A stretch of DNA of 64,000 nt. Source: Paludibacteraceae bacterium. GTDB taxonomy: Bacteria > Bacteroidota > Bacteroidia > Bacteroidales > Paludibacteraceae. The DNA is taken from positions 62,001-126,000 of the forward strand of contig JAFSQL010000006.1 of the NCBI GenBank assembly GCA_017446585.1, read 5' to 3'. The notes under the pieces are model-generated. The model saw nothing but the letters and a program-made list of their open reading frames with translations, was not told where the DNA came from and searched no databases. Positions 8,158-17,272 of the stretch are shown piece after piece (position 1 is the first letter of the stretch; each line of letters opens with the position of its first letter). The translations under genes were made by a program, and so were the position numbers.

Positions 8158-9687
8158 ATGAAAAAAGCCATACTCATCATCTGTGACGGTTGGGGCATCG
8201 GTTCCGGTGCCAAGGGCGATGTCATTGCTCAAATGCCTACACCTTTCTGGGACAGCCTCAAAAACACTTACCCTAACAGCCAACTCATCGCTTGCGGCAA
8301 CGCCGTGGGACTGCCTGAAGGACAAATGGGAAACTCCGAAGTCGGACACCTCAACATCGGTGCTGGACGCATCGTGGACCAAGACCTCGTCAAAATCAAC
8401 AAGGCGTGCGCCGATGGCTCCATCGAGACCAATCCGCAGGTCATCAACGCCTTCTCCTACGCCCGTGACAATGGCAAGGCCATCCACCTCATGGGACTTC
8501 TCAGCAACGGCGGTGTTCACAGCCAAATGAGCCACATCCTCCGTCTCACCGACATCGCAAAGAAATACAACCTCTCCAAAGTCTTCCTCCACTGCTTCAT
8601 GGACGGACGTGACACCGACCCTAAGAGCGGACTCGGATTCATTCGTGAAACGGAGCAATACCTTAAGAACTCCGCCGGATGCATTGCTTCCGTTGTCGGT
8701 CGTTACTATGCTATGGACCGTGACAAACGCTGGGATCGCGTTCGTGAGGCGTACGACCTCATGGTCAACGGCAAGGGCAAACCTGCCACCGACATGGCAC
8801 AAGCCGTACAAGAATCCTACGACCAAGGAATCACCGACGAGTTCATCAAACCTATCGTTCACGTCAATGAGTCGGGCGAACCGCTCGGAACCATTGCGCA
8901 AGGCGATGTCGTCATCTTCTGCAACTACCGCAACGACCGCGCCAAGCAAATGACCGTCGCTCTCACGCAGCAAGACATGCCGGAACAAGGCATGCATGTC
9001 ATCCCTGACCTCCAATACTACTGCATGACTCCTTACGACCCTAACTACAAGGGCGTGCACATCCTCTTTGACAAGGAAAACGTAGCCAACACGCTCGGCG
9101 AATTCCTCTCTTCCAAAGGTCTCAAGCAACTCCACATCGCCGAGACGGAGAAGTATGCCCATGTCACATTCTTCTTCAATGGCGGACGTGAAGCGCCTTT
9201 CTCTGGCGAGGATCGAATCCTCATCCCTTCGCCTAAGGTCGCTACCTACGACCTCAAACCTGAAATGTCCGCCTTCGAAGTTTGCGACTCTCTTTGCAAG
9301 GCTATTGCCGAACAGAAATACGATTTCATCGTCGTCAACTACGCCAACGGCGACATGGTCGGACACACGGGCGTTTATGAAGCCATCTCCAAGGCGGTCA
9401 CCACCATCGACGCCGTGTTGCGTGACACCGTCACCACGGCTCTCGACAACGGCTACGAAGGCATCATCATTGCCGACCACGGCAACTGCGACAATGCCAT
9501 CAATGAGGACGGAACGCCTAACACGGCACACTCCCTCAACCCTGTTCCGTTTGTCTATTTCAGCCACGACCACAAGTCCGCCTCCACCGACAACGGTGTT
9601 CTTGCCGACGTGGCACCTAGCATCCTCCACATCATGGGCATCCCGCAACCGGCTGAAATGACGGGACGCAACCTCATCAACGATTGA
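8158..9687 (+). CDS. gpmI: 2,3-bisphosphoglycerate-independent phosphoglycerate mutase
   Basis: 509 residues, the full length of iPGM, the glycolytic enzyme interconverting 3- and 2-phosphoglycerate with manganese. Metal ligand D10 is in I-C-D-G-W-G, the phosphorylated serine is S60 in M-G-N-S-E-V-G-H, and the C-terminal metal motif A-D-H-G-N-C-D is present. The central transferase insertion with [11 protein letters not shown] is intact. It is the last gene of the run and is followed by a strong terminator. Its presence makes a glycolytic role for the apgM-like gene unnecessary. Confidence 0.97.
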   Translation: MKKAILIICDGWGIGSGAKGDVIAQMPTPFWDSLKNTYPNSQLIACGNAVGLPEGQMGNSEVGHLNIGAGRIVDQDLVKINKACADGSIETNPQVINAFSYARDNGKAIHLMGLLSNGGVHSQMSHILRLTDIAKKYNLSKVFLHCFMDGRDTDPKSGLGFIRETEQYLKNSAGCIASVVGRYYAMDRDKRWDRVREAYDLMVNGKGKPATDMAQAVQESYDQGITDEFIKPIVHVNESGEPLGTIAQGDVVIFCNYRNDRAKQMTVALTQQDMPEQGMHVIPDLQYYCMTPYDPNYKGVHILFDKENVANTLGEFLSSKGLKQLHIAETEKYAHVTFFFNGGREAPFSGEDRILIPSPKVATYDLKPEMSAFEVCDSLCKAIAEQKYDFIVVNYANGDMVGHTGVYEAISKAVTTIDAVLRDTVTTALDNGYEGIIIADHGNCDNAINEDGTPNTAHSLNPVPFVYFSHDHKSASTDNGVLADVAPSILHIMGIPQPAEMTGRNLIND

Positions 9688-9730
9688 TAACCCTGCGTTT
9701 TTTTACGCTCATCCTCCCAACTGCCTAAGT

Positions 9731-9766
9731 AAAGACGGATTAAATGTCCGTCTTTGCTTTTTTTTT
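9731..9766 (+). terminator. Rho-independent terminator after gpmI
   Basis: A 9-bp perfect stem, AAAGACGGA with TCCGTCTTT, and a 7-base loop, followed by GC and nine T residues. It lies 43 bases after the gpmI stop and closes the rightward operon before the topA promoter. Confidence 0.85.
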
Positions 9767-9767
9767 C

Positions 9768-9775
9768 TACCTTTG
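9768..9775 (+). promoter_or_regulatory. -7 promoter box for topA
   Basis: TACCTTTG, directly after the gpmI terminator and 28 bases before the topA ATG, fits TAnnTTTG. Confidence 0.6.
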
Positions 9776-9803
9776 CGCGCAAATCAAACATATATAAGGT
9801 GTA

Positions 9804-12272
9804 ATGGCAGAAAAACTGGTTATCGTCGAGTCTCCGACCAAAGCACGTGAAATCACGGCCATCCTCGCCAAGATGGGCAAGAAGGGGGAATGGGAAGTTG
9901 TTTCTTCCAAAGGTCACGTCTGCGACATCATGGATACCAAGGACAACAAGCAAAGCCGTGAAAAGGGCATTCGTTTCGGTATCAACTTCAAGAATGGTTT
10001 TGAACCCATCTACGACATCGAACCCGACAAGAAGAAACTCGTTGCTGAACTCAAGAAGAAAGCCGATGCCGCCTCCGCCGTCTATCTCGCTTCCGATGCC
10101 GACCGCGAGGGTGAAGCCATTGCTTGGCACCTCTACAATATTCTCAAACTCACGCCGGAAAAGACGCACCGCATTGCCGCACTTGAAATCACGCCCAAGG
10201 GCGTTGCCGATGCGCTTGCCAACGACAGGCAAATCAACGTTGACCTCGTCATGGCGCAACAGGCGCGACGCGTCCTCGACCGAATCGAAGGCTATGAAAT
10301 ATCTCCTCTCCTCTGGAAAAAAATCTACCCGGGTCTCTCCGCAGGACGTGTTCAGTCTCCCGTCGTACGCATGGTCGTTGAACGCGAACGCGAGATTGAC
10401 GCCTTCAACCGTAAGGTCAAGAGTTCGTTCGTTGTCAAAGCCACGCTCTCCCTTCCTGACAAGAAGGCAAAAGTCACCGCGCGCCTCGCTGACAACCTGA
10501 AGTCCGAATCCGAGGTGCGAGCCTTCCTCGACCAAGTCAAGGATGCCTCCTTCTCCGTTTCAGACATTCGCGAGAATGAGAGCGAACGCAACCCCGCTCC
10601 GCCGTTCGACAACCCTTCGCTCCTGGCGGAAGCCGGACGCAAACTCTCCCTCACGGCGCGCCAAACCATGAACATGCTTCAAAGTCTCTTTGAACGCGGT
10701 TTCATCACTTACCACCGTACCGACGCGCGCACGCTCAGTTCTGAAGCCATGGGAGCCGCCAAGACCTGGATCGTTGACAAATACGGAGCCGACTACAGCC
10801 AACCCAAGCAATACGGAAAGAAGACCAAGGGCGAACAAGGGGCGCATGAAGCCATACGTCCTACCGACATGACCCATGCCACCCTCAAGTCCGATGACCG
10901 AAAACTCATTGCGCTCTACGAACTCATTTGGAAACGCACCGTCGCTTCTCAAATGGCTAAGGCGAAAATCAAAAACACCACCGCCACCATCTCCCTCTCC
11001 AACTCCCCTTACAAGTTCGAAGCCACTGGCGAAGTCATTCTCTTCGACGGATTCCTCAAACTCTACCGAGAGGCATCCGACGATGACGACGACGCTTCCG
11101 ATTTCATCAACAGCCTCCCGCCACTCGCCGTCGGCGACACCCTCACCCGCGACACCATCGAGGCTACTGAATATTACGCCAAACCGCCCAAGGCACGCTA
11201 CAGCGAGGCAAGCCTCGTCAATGAGATGCGTGACAAGGGCATCGGACGACCTTCCACTTACGCCTCTACCATCTCCACCATCGAAGATCGAGGATATGTC
11301 GTGCGTAAGAGTGTCGAGGGCGTTGAACGCTCTTGCCAAGTCTTCACCCTCGATGCTAAAAACAACATCCACGCCTCCACTAAGAAGGAAAAGGCGGGCA
11401 AGGAGAAGAACAAACTCTTCCCTACCGACCTCGGATACGTCGTTTCTGACTACCTGCAACAAACGCTCCCGGCCGAGATGGACTACAAGTTCACCGCCAA
11501 CAGCGAGGAGGACTTTGACCGCATCGCCACAGGCAAGGCGAAATGGAACGACTTCATCACCGATTTCTACAAGCAGTTCCAACCTAAAATAGAGCAAGCC
11601 CTCAACACCAAGAACGAAGTGCGTGTCGGAACGCTCGTCCTTGGAACTGACCCCGACTCCAAACAACCCATCTACGCCAAGATCGGTCCTTACGGTGCCT
11701 TCGTGCAAAGAGGCAGTGGCGAGGGCGACCGGAAACCTGAGTTCGCCCCGCTCAAGCGGGACCAGAGCATCTTCTCCCTCACGCTCTCCGATGCTCGCGC
11801 GCTCTTCGACTTGCCTAAACTGCCGCGCAATGTCGGACAATTCGAAGGCAAGGACATGGTCGTCGCCTCCGGACGTTTCGGACCCTACATCCGTCACGAT
11901 GGCAAGTTCACCTCCATTCCTAAAACCTACGACCCGCTCACCATCTCCGACACCGAGTGCCAGGAACTCATCATCGCCAAACGTGACAAGGAGGCGAACC
12001 GTGTCATCAACACGTTTGACTACAACGGTGATACCATCGAGGTGCAAAACGGACGTTTCGGACCTTTCTTCACCTACCAGTACCAGAACTATCGTCTCTC
12101 CAAGGAGCAGCAAGCCAATGCCTCCGCAGTCTCTCTCGACGACTGTGTTGACATCATCAAGAACACCCCCGTTGACGCCGCCAAACGGGCACGTGCCAAG
12201 GCGCGTGCCGAACGAAAGTCGAAGTCTGATACCCCTTCCTCTACGAAGAAGTCTTCTACCAAAAAGAAATAA
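9804..12272 (+). CDS. topA: DNA topoisomerase I (type IA)
   Basis: 822 residues. The Toprim acidic motif is D98-x-D100-R-E-G-E104 and the DNA-cleaving tyrosine is Y303 in F-I-T-Y-H-R-T-D. The enzyme relaxes negative supercoils. In place of the four-cysteine zinc ribbons of the E. coli protein, the C-terminal third carries repeated G-x-(F/Y)-G-P-(Y/F) modules (I-G-P-Y-G-A-F near 630, G-R-F-G-P-Y-I near 690, G-R-F-G-P-F-F near 750), then a lysine- and serine-rich tail. Zinc-free C-terminal domains of this kind are known in other phyla. It has its own promoter and is followed five bases later by a coiled-coil gene. Confidence 0.96.
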   Translation: MAEKLVIVESPTKAREITAILAKMGKKGEWEVVSSKGHVCDIMDTKDNKQSREKGIRFGINFKNGFEPIYDIEPDKKKLVAELKKKADAASAVYLASDADREGEAIAWHLYNILKLTPEKTHRIAALEITPKGVADALANDRQINVDLVMAQQARRVLDRIEGYEISPLLWKKIYPGLSAGRVQSPVVRMVVEREREIDAFNRKVKSSFVVKATLSLPDKKAKVTARLADNLKSESEVRAFLDQVKDASFSVSDIRENESERNPAPPFDNPSLLAEAGRKLSLTARQTMNMLQSLFERGFITYHRTDARTLSSEAMGAAKTWIVDKYGADYSQPKQYGKKTKGEQGAHEAIRPTDMTHATLKSDDRKLIALYELIWKRTVASQMAKAKIKNTTATISLSNSPYKFEATGEVILFDGFLKLYREASDDDDDASDFINSLPPLAVGDTLTRDTIEATEYYAKPPKARYSEASLVNEMRDKGIGRPSTYASTISTIEDRGYVVRKSVEGVERSCQVFTLDAKNNIHASTKKEKAGKEKNKLFPTDLGYVVSDYLQQTLPAEMDYKFTANSEEDFDRIATGKAKWNDFITDFYKQFQPKIEQALNTKNEVRVGTLVLGTDPDSKQPIYAKIGPYGAFVQRGSGEGDRKPEFAPLKRDQSIFSLTLSDARALFDLPKLPRNVGQFEGKDMVVASGRFGPYIRHDGKFTSIPKTYDPLTISDTECQELIIAKRDKEANRVINTFDYNGDTIEVQNGRFGPFFTYQYQNYRLSKEQQANASAVSLDDCVDIIKNTPVDAAKRARAKARAERKSKSDTPSSTKKSSTKKK

Positions 12273-12277
12273 CATCC

Positions 12278-13177
12278 ATGAGCAAGCGTAACATACTTAT
12301 CGCCATCGTCGTCGCACTCGCGCTTGCGGCGGTCATCATCATGGGCATCCAAAGCATCAGGCTCAAGCAAGAAAACGAACGGCAAAAGGAGGATCTCGAG
12401 GCGGCGGAACAACTCTTGGAGTTTGAAAAACTCCAAGCGCAGGAAGACCTTCTCTCCATGCAAGCCGAAGTCAACGAATACTCCGCCATGGCTATCTCTA
12501 ACGATAGTCTCCTCTCCATGATTGACGAGCAGAAACAGAAGATTCAACTCCTCCTTGATGAACTCAAAACCGTTAAGGCCACCGACGCAAAACGCATCAA
12601 GGACCTCAAGGATGAACTCTCCGTCGTGCGCACTGTGCTTTATGACTACATCCGACAGGTGGACAGTCTCAACCGAATCAACGCCGCTCTACGCAACGAG
12701 AACGCACAGGTCAAGGAGCAGATGATGCAAATCGACCAGCGCAACGCTCAACTCACCAAACAGAAGGAAGACCTCACGGCAAAAGTCAACCGAGCTTCCA
12801 TGATCGATGTCTCCATTGACGCTATCCGACTGCTCAATAAGAAAGGCAAGGAAACTACCAAACTCAGCAAAATCCAATCCATCGCCCTCGACCTTGACAT
12901 TGCCAAGAACGTCACAACCTCCGTGGGCTACAAGACCATCTACCTCCGAATACTGCAACCTGATGGCGATGTCATCACACGCAAGGGCGACACCTTCAAG
13001 TTCGAAGGCTCCTACATCTCCTTCTCTGCCAAGAAGGACATCGAATACAAAGGAGAACGCATGCAGGAAACCGTCTTCTACAAGGTCAACACCACCCTGC
13101 TCCCGGGCACCTACAAGGCGGACATCTTCATCGACGGTGCCGCTCTCGCCTCCAAAACCTTCTTGATCAAGAAATAA
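12278..13177 (+). CDS. Membrane-anchored coiled-coil protein of unknown function
   Basis: 299 residues. One membrane helix is at about 5-24, then a long heptad-rich region (about 28-175) full of Glu, Lys, Gln and Leu predicts a coiled coil; the last 120 residues look like a beta-sandwich ending in T-F-L-I-K-K. With a short basic N-terminus, most of the protein is expected to face the periplasm. It follows topA by five bases, so the two are probably co-transcribed, but that need not mean a shared function. I do not recognise a named family. Confidence 0.75.
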   Translation: MSKRNILIAIVVALALAAVIIMGIQSIRLKQENERQKEDLEAAEQLLEFEKLQAQEDLLSMQAEVNEYSAMAISNDSLLSMIDEQKQKIQLLLDELKTVKATDAKRIKDLKDELSVVRTVLYDYIRQVDSLNRINAALRNENAQVKEQMMQIDQRNAQLTKQKEDLTAKVNRASMIDVSIDAIRLLNKKGKETTKLSKIQSIALDLDIAKNVTTSVGYKTIYLRILQPDGDVITRKGDTFKFEGSYISFSAKKDIEYKGERMQETVFYKVNTTLLPGTYKADIFIDGAALASKTFLIKK

Positions 13178-13203
13178 CGATAACCCTTCTTCTCTTTTTT
13201 ACC

Positions 13204-13386
13204 TTGAAAAAAGCACTTCCCTACATCTTGGTTGCCTTCGCTCTCCTCTACGACTTCAGTCCAGCCGACCTCATCCCTGACGCTCCTGTCATCGGATGGA
13301 TCGACGACATCGTTGTCACCCTCGCCGCTGTCGCCAACCTCCTCCATAAAAGAAAAAAAGAGAAAACCGAACAACAAGAATCCTAA
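13204..13386 (+). CDS. Small DUF1232 (YkvA-like) membrane protein
   Basis: 60 residues from a TTG start. The core Y-D-F-S-P-A-D-L-I-P-D and P-V-I-G-W-I-D-D is the DUF1232 signature (normally Y-x-x-S-P-x-D-L-I-P-D followed by G-x-x-D-D). One or two short hydrophobic segments flank it and the tail is highly charged. The function of the family is unknown. It lies 26 bases after the coiled-coil gene. The TTG start is supported by the K-K-A-L-P-Y-I-L-V leader, since no ATG is available in frame. Confidence 0.8.
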   Translation: MKKALPYILVAFALLYDFSPADLIPDAPVIGWIDDIVVTLAAVANLLHKRKKEKTEQQES

Positions 13387-13431
13387 TTACGCCCCCTCTT
13401 CATTCTCTGCTCATTATTCATTATTCTCAAT

Positions 13432-15066
13432 ATGGAACCATTCAACTACGCACCCATGTTCCAACTCGGAGCCGACGACACCGAATACCGTCTCATCTCC
13501 GACAAGTTTGTCTCCGTCTCTGACTTCGAAGGACACAAGATACTCAAGGTCGCTCCCGAAGCCCTCACCCTTCTTGCCGAAACGGCTTTTCATGATGTTT
13601 CTTTCTTCCTCCGTCCCGCCCACAACCGACAGGTAGCGGCCATTCTCTCCGACCCCGAAGCCTCTGACAACGACCGCTACGTCGCTCTCAACTTCCTTCG
13701 CAATGCCGAAGTCTCCGCCAAGGGTGCCCTCCCGCTCTGCCAAGACACTGGCACTGCCATCATCCATGGCGAAAAGGGACAATTCGTCTTCACGGGCTTT
13801 GATGACGAGGAGGCGCTCTCGCGCGGTGTCTTCAACACCTACACGCAATACGCCCTCCGCTACTCACAAAACGCGCCGCTCGATATGTACCGTGAGGTCA
13901 ACACGCGTTGCAATCTCCCCGCGCAGATTGACATCGAAGCCACACACGACGACGAATACCGATTCCTCTTCGTCACCAAGGGCGGCGGATCCGCTAACAA
14001 GACCTACCTCTATCAGGAGACCAAAGCGCGCATCCAAAACGAGAACACGCTCATTCCTTTTCTCATTGAGAAGATGCGCAGTCTCGGAACGGCAGCCTGC
14101 CCTCCTTACCATATTGCCTTTGTCATCGGAGGCACCTCGGCCGAGAAGAACCTCCTCACCGTCAAACTCGCCTCTACCCACTACTATGATTCTCTGCCCA
14201 CCTCCGGCGACAACACGGGACGTGCCTTCCGCGATGTCCAACTCGAGCAGCGACTGCTCCTCGAGGCGCACAAGATTGGATTCGGAGCGCAGTTCGGGGG
14301 CAAAGCCTTCGCCCACGACGTGAGGGTCATACGACTGCCGCGACATGGGGCCAGCTGCCCCATCGGTCTCGGTGTCTCCTGTAGTGCCGACCGCAACATC
14401 AAGGCGAAAATCAACGCCCAAGGCATATGGCTTGAAAAGATGGACACCAACCCCGGTGCGCTCATTCCGGAACATCTCCGCGATGCCAATGACGACAACG
14501 CCGTCAAGGTCAACCTTGACCGACCTATGACCGAGGTGCTTAAACAACTCTCGCAATACCCGGTTTCCACGCGCCTCTCACTCACAGGAACCATTATCGT
14601 GGCACGCGACATCGCGCATGCCAAGATCAAGGCACTACTCGATGCCGGACAACCCATGCCTTCCTATTTTAAGGACCATCCTGTCCTCTATGCCGGACCG
14701 GCCAAGACGCCCGATGGCTTCCCTTGCGGTTCCATGGGACCTACCACCGCAAACCGCATGGACCCTTACGTGGACGAGTTCCAAGACCACGGCGGATCGC
14801 TCATCATGATTGCCAAGGGCAACCGCACACAAGTCGTCACCGACGCTTGCCGCAAACACGGTGGTTTCTACCTCGGCTCCATCGGCGGACCGGCGGCGAT
14901 TCTCTCTTCCGACAACATCAAGTCCATCTCTTGCGTCGAATATCCGGAACTCGGCATGGAAGCCATCTGGAAAATCGATGTCGTTGACTTCCCCGCCTTC
15001 ATCCTCGTCGATGACAAGGGCAACGACTTCTTTGCGCAACTCAAACCTTGGCACTGCACCTGCTGA
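13432..15066 (+). CDS. fum: Fumarate hydratase, class I (iron-sulfur)
   Basis: 544 residues, the length of the single-chain class I enzyme that hydrates fumarate to malate. Three cysteines expected to bind the 4Fe-4S cluster are at C103 (P-L-C-Q-D-T-G), C223 (A-A-C-P-P-Y) and C317 (G-V-S-C-S-A-D), nearly the same positions as in E. coli FumA. The C-terminal domain carries the G-P-T-T-A-x-R-M motif. It stands alone; 45 bases of low-complexity T-rich sequence separate it from the DUF1232 gene, and the first surface-protein cassette begins just after its stop. Confidence 0.96.
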   Translation: MEPFNYAPMFQLGADDTEYRLISDKFVSVSDFEGHKILKVAPEALTLLAETAFHDVSFFLRPAHNRQVAAILSDPEASDNDRYVALNFLRNAEVSAKGALPLCQDTGTAIIHGEKGQFVFTGFDDEEALSRGVFNTYTQYALRYSQNAPLDMYREVNTRCNLPAQIDIEATHDDEYRFLFVTKGGGSANKTYLYQETKARIQNENTLIPFLIEKMRSLGTAACPPYHIAFVIGGTSAEKNLLTVKLASTHYYDSLPTSGDNTGRAFRDVQLEQRLLLEAHKIGFGAQFGGKAFAHDVRVIRLPRHGASCPIGLGVSCSADRNIKAKINAQGIWLEKMDTNPGALIPEHLRDANDDNAVKVNLDRPMTEVLKQLSQYPVSTRLSLTGTIIVARDIAHAKIKALLDAGQPMPSYFKDHPVLYAGPAKTPDGFPCGSMGPTTANRMDPYVDEFQDHGGSLIMIAKGNRTQVVTDACRKHGGFYLGSIGGPAAILSSDNIKSISCVEYPELGMEAIWKIDVVDFPAFILVDDKGNDFFAQLKPWHCTC

Positions 15067-15119
15067 TTACCCTAAGTGTTAAAATATCAACTTTCTCCCT
15101 CTTTTCTCAATTATCTTCC

Positions 15120-15127
15120 TATATTTG
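15120..15127 (+). promoter_or_regulatory. -7 promoter box of surface cassette 1
   Basis: TATATTTG fits TAnnTTTG. The surrounding bases (TTTCTCAA upstream, GCCRCTGA downstream) can be aligned with the region before the second cassette, so the two promoters look homologous. Transcription should begin near 15133, about 30 bases before the conserved leader. Confidence 0.6.
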
Positions 15128-15165
15128 CCACTGAATTTCAGTACAATCAGTTGTCTATAACACTT

Positions 15166-15312
15166 AAATACTACACGCAAACAACTAATTCTCAATTAGT
15201 TGTGCGCAGCACGGGGGGGTAATTCACACGCTCTCAACCGATTATAGACTTATTATACCATCATTCCTTGCCACGCTCGGACGCTTTTGCGCCCGGGCGT
15301 GAACTGTTTTTA
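15166..15312 (+). promoter_or_regulatory. Conserved 147-nt leader element, copy 1
   Basis: This stretch matches 43094-43240 over the same length with about 11 differences by eye count and no gaps. In order it holds a 10-bp perfect stem (ACAACTAATT, loop CTC, AATTAGTTGT; 15181-15203) extended by CGC/GCG across an AA bulge, then CAGCA and a run of seven G, a variable T/A-rich stretch, and a conserved GC-rich hairpin (15272-15301) with a T-run. It lies downstream of a promoter and upstream of a secreted-protein gene, so it is probably transcribed as a 5' leader or a short RNA. I do not recognise it as a known family. Confidence 0.75.
15272..15311 (+). terminator. Terminator-like hairpin ending leader copy 1
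   Basis: CACGC and GCGTG close a 30-base hairpin, with CGG/CCG and CGC/GCG above, one G-T wobble and one A-C mismatch, a TTTT loop, and AACTGTTTTT after it. Seen alone this is an intrinsic terminator. It ends at the base before the next ATG, so it could act as an attenuator or make the leader a free small RNA. Identical in copy 2. Confidence 0.6.
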
Positions 15313-15614
15313 TGTCTAATATAACAACTACTTTTATGAAACCACCCGTCAATCCTGCCATTCAAGCATTCATGGACAACGCCATCGCAAAATTTAGTTC
15401 TGAATTTACGGACACCTTCTTCAAATTCATTGAAAATGACCGTGAACTCCTTAAGCAATACTTGGATTTGCTTGGCAACAATCCACTTTCATTACAAGAC
15501 GTAAACCGACAAATCCCGATTGTTCTTATGGACAGATACGAACTCACCAATCCCAACGTAGGTGATGTTCCCGCCACAAGCAAACTCATTCAAACCTACA
15601 CTCCTCTCCAATAA
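15312..15614 (+). CDS. Small hypothetical protein inside cassette 1
   Basis: 100 residues, or 92 if M9 is the start (15336). It is mostly helical in composition, with an F-x-x-F-I-E-N-D-R-E-L-L-K-Q-Y-L core and a polar tail; no signal peptide, membrane segment or known motif is seen. The first ATG directly abuts the T-run of the leader hairpin, which leaves no room for a normal initiation region and favours the second ATG. It has no counterpart in cassette 2. Codon use is less C-rich than in the neighbouring housekeeping genes. Whether it is translated is uncertain. Confidence 0.5.
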   Translation: MSNITTTFMKPPVNPAIQAFMDNAIAKFSSEFTDTFFKFIENDRELLKQYLDLLGNNPLSLQDVNRQIPIVLMDRYELTNPNVGDVPATSKLIQTYTPLQ

Positions 15615-15650
15615 TTCTCTTTTTTCTATAACTAAAACACCATAATCATT

Positions 15651-17144
15651 ATGAGAAAAATCTTACTAGTACTTTACTCTTTATTATCTATTTCTCTAAC
15701 TTCTTTTGCGAGTGTTGAAATAGACCCCGCTCCACTTTCTTGGGGATATTCTACAGATAAAGGTCCCTCCAAATCAGGGTCTGAAACACACCTTGAAATT
15801 ATAGCCGATAACGTAAACCGGCAAGGTAATTTTTACAACAAAGGAACAGGTTATTTGAAGAACGGCTCTAGTCAAGCAATTGTTTTTACTGCCGATGATG
15901 GCTATAAAATTACAAGCCTATCTTTCGATATATATTTTTCCACCGCAACAAATGCTAGTGTACAAACACAAACTAAGGCCTTTTATTTCGACGGACTTAG
16001 TGCATCAAGTCTTTCCTCTTTTTCAATCACTTATAATGGTGAGGCATTCTGCAAGAGTAATGGAACCGATGTTACTACATTAAATTTTGATACTTATAAT
16101 ATTTCAAGTAAAGGATTTGATGTAAAACAAAAGGTTGTGAATTCAAGTACAGCAGCTGAACCAACTGTTGTAAGTTTATCTTTTTCTTCTGGAGTTCAAT
16201 CCGTTAGCATCAATCGTATATCAAATGATCGATTTATAGTAAAATACTCAGTAACAATTGCAGCCTCTGGTTGCACCGCTACTGCCAACGCAGGAGCCGA
16301 CAAAAACACCACGGTCAACACAGGAGTCGCATTGGCTGCAACCGCCGCAGGTGACGGAAAAACAGGTGCATGGACTGTACAGAGCGCACCCGACGGTGCG
16401 ACAGGCGACTACGCACCCACATTCTCATCCACATCCTCCGCTACCGCCACTTTCACCCCAAAGGTCAAAGGTTCTTACACATTACGATGGACAGTAACTT
16501 GCACCGAGGGCGAATCCTCCGCGAACGATGACATGGAAGTTTCCGTTTGCGCTCCTATCAGTCCTACGCTGGACTACACTTCCACCTCACTCACCGTGGG
16601 TGCGGGTAATTCTTCCGCCCCAAGCCTTGACAAGGACGGAAGTTCGGGTACAGTCACGTGGGAAAGCAGCGCGCCAGCGAAAGCCACGGTCAATAGCAGC
16701 GGTGTCGTAACCCCAGTCGCCGCAGGCTCTGCCACCATCACAGCGACAATTGCCGCAGACGCTGAAAATCACTACTGCGCAAACACCGCAACAGCGGACT
16801 TCACCATCTCTGCAGCCCCTGTTTCCACACCAGTCATCTCCTCCGTGACCGTGGACAACTCCACCGTTTGCGTTGGTGACGACATCACCCTCACCTGCAC
16901 CGCTTCCAATTCACCTACCTCCTACACGTGGTATCGCAACACGTCCGCCTCTACCGCAGGTGCTACCTCTCTCGGTGACGCCACTGCCACCAACACAAAG
17001 ACAACCTCCACTTCCGCCCTCGCAGCAGGAACCTACTATTTCTATTGTGTTGCGACCAACGCTTCCGGCTCTTCCGACCCTGTATTCACCTCAGCAGTGA
17101 AAGTCGCAACCAAACCCGGTCTCACTATCTCCTTGGCACCCTAA
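15651..17144 (+). CDS. Secreted Ig-like (Big_2-type) surface protein, cassette 1
   Basis: 497 residues. The signal peptide is about 1-20 (M-R-K-I-L-L-V-L-Y-S, ending S-F-A). Residues 21-200 form a beta-rich, AT-rich-coded domain of no recognised family. After it come a PKD/Ig-like module (A-N-A-G-A-D-K-N-T-T, about 205-300), a Big_2-like module (W-E-S-S-A-P-A-K-A-T-V-N-S-S-G-V-V, about 305-390) and a final Ig-like module with C-V-G-D-D-I-T-L-T-C. It ends in L-T-I-S-L-A-P, close to the end of the cassette 2 protein, and no standard T9SS C-terminal domain is evident. The 13 bases before the ATG and the first codons match the cassette 2 gene. Probably exported; its ligand is unknown. Confidence 0.8.
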   Translation: MRKILLVLYSLLSISLTSFASVEIDPAPLSWGYSTDKGPSKSGSETHLEIIADNVNRQGNFYNKGTGYLKNGSSQAIVFTADDGYKITSLSFDIYFSTATNASVQTQTKAFYFDGLSASSLSSFSITYNGEAFCKSNGTDVTTLNFDTYNISSKGFDVKQKVVNSSTAAEPTVVSLSFSSGVQSVSINRISNDRFIVKYSVTIAASGCTATANAGADKNTTVNTGVALAATAAGDGKTGAWTVQSAPDGATGDYAPTFSSTSSATATFTPKVKGSYTLRWTVTCTEGESSANDDMEVSVCAPISPTLDYTSTSLTVGAGNSSAPSLDKDGSSGTVTWESSAPAKATVNSSGVVTPVAAGSATITATIAADAENHYCANTATADFTISAAPVSTPVISSVTVDNSTVCVGDDITLTCTASNSPTSYTWYRNTSASTAGATSLGDATATNTKTTSTSALAAGTYYFYCVATNASGSSDPVFTSAVKVATKPGLTISLAP

Positions 17145-17184
17145 CTTCCTAGGATTTCCTAGGTCTTCCTAGGCCTTCCTAAAA
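17145..17184 (+). repeat. 10-bp phased TTCCTAGG array (4 units)
   Basis: Four units of CTTCCTAGGN with TCCT at 17147, 17157, 17167 and 17177, exactly 10 bases apart, starting on the base after the stop codon of the surface gene. The last unit runs into AAAAA. Same family as the arrays near 24.3, 24.5, 62.4 and 64.0 kb. Confidence 0.85.
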
Positions 17185-17210
17185 ACCTTTCCTCCACTCA
17201 AAAAGATATT

Positions 17211-17270
17211 TTTTCTCCTAATGATAGGTCAACCGCCGTGCGCCTTCGCTTGCCACGGCGGTTGCTGTTT
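17211..17270 (+). terminator. 60-bp 3' hairpin element, copy 1 (likely bidirectional terminator)
   Basis: Identical base for base to 44679-44738. It contains the perfect 10-bp stem AACCGCCGTG / CACGGCGGTT (17231-17263) with a 13-base loop, followed by TGCTGTTT, and is preceded by TTTTCTCCTAATGATAGG. It stands between the surface gene and the convergent recX stop two bases further on, so it can end transcription from both sides. Perfect conservation outside the stem is more than a terminator needs. Confidence 0.8.
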
Positions 17271-17272
17271 AC

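Noticed and set aside
15651-17144. Diversity-generating retroelement target in the surface genes
   Set aside because: No reverse transcriptase, no template repeat with adenine-biased changes, and no C-type lectin end is visible.
17231-17263. Integron attC-like site in the 60-bp element
   Set aside because: The stem is a perfect palindrome without the bulges and paired core sites of attC, no integrase is present, and the T-rich tail fits a terminator better.
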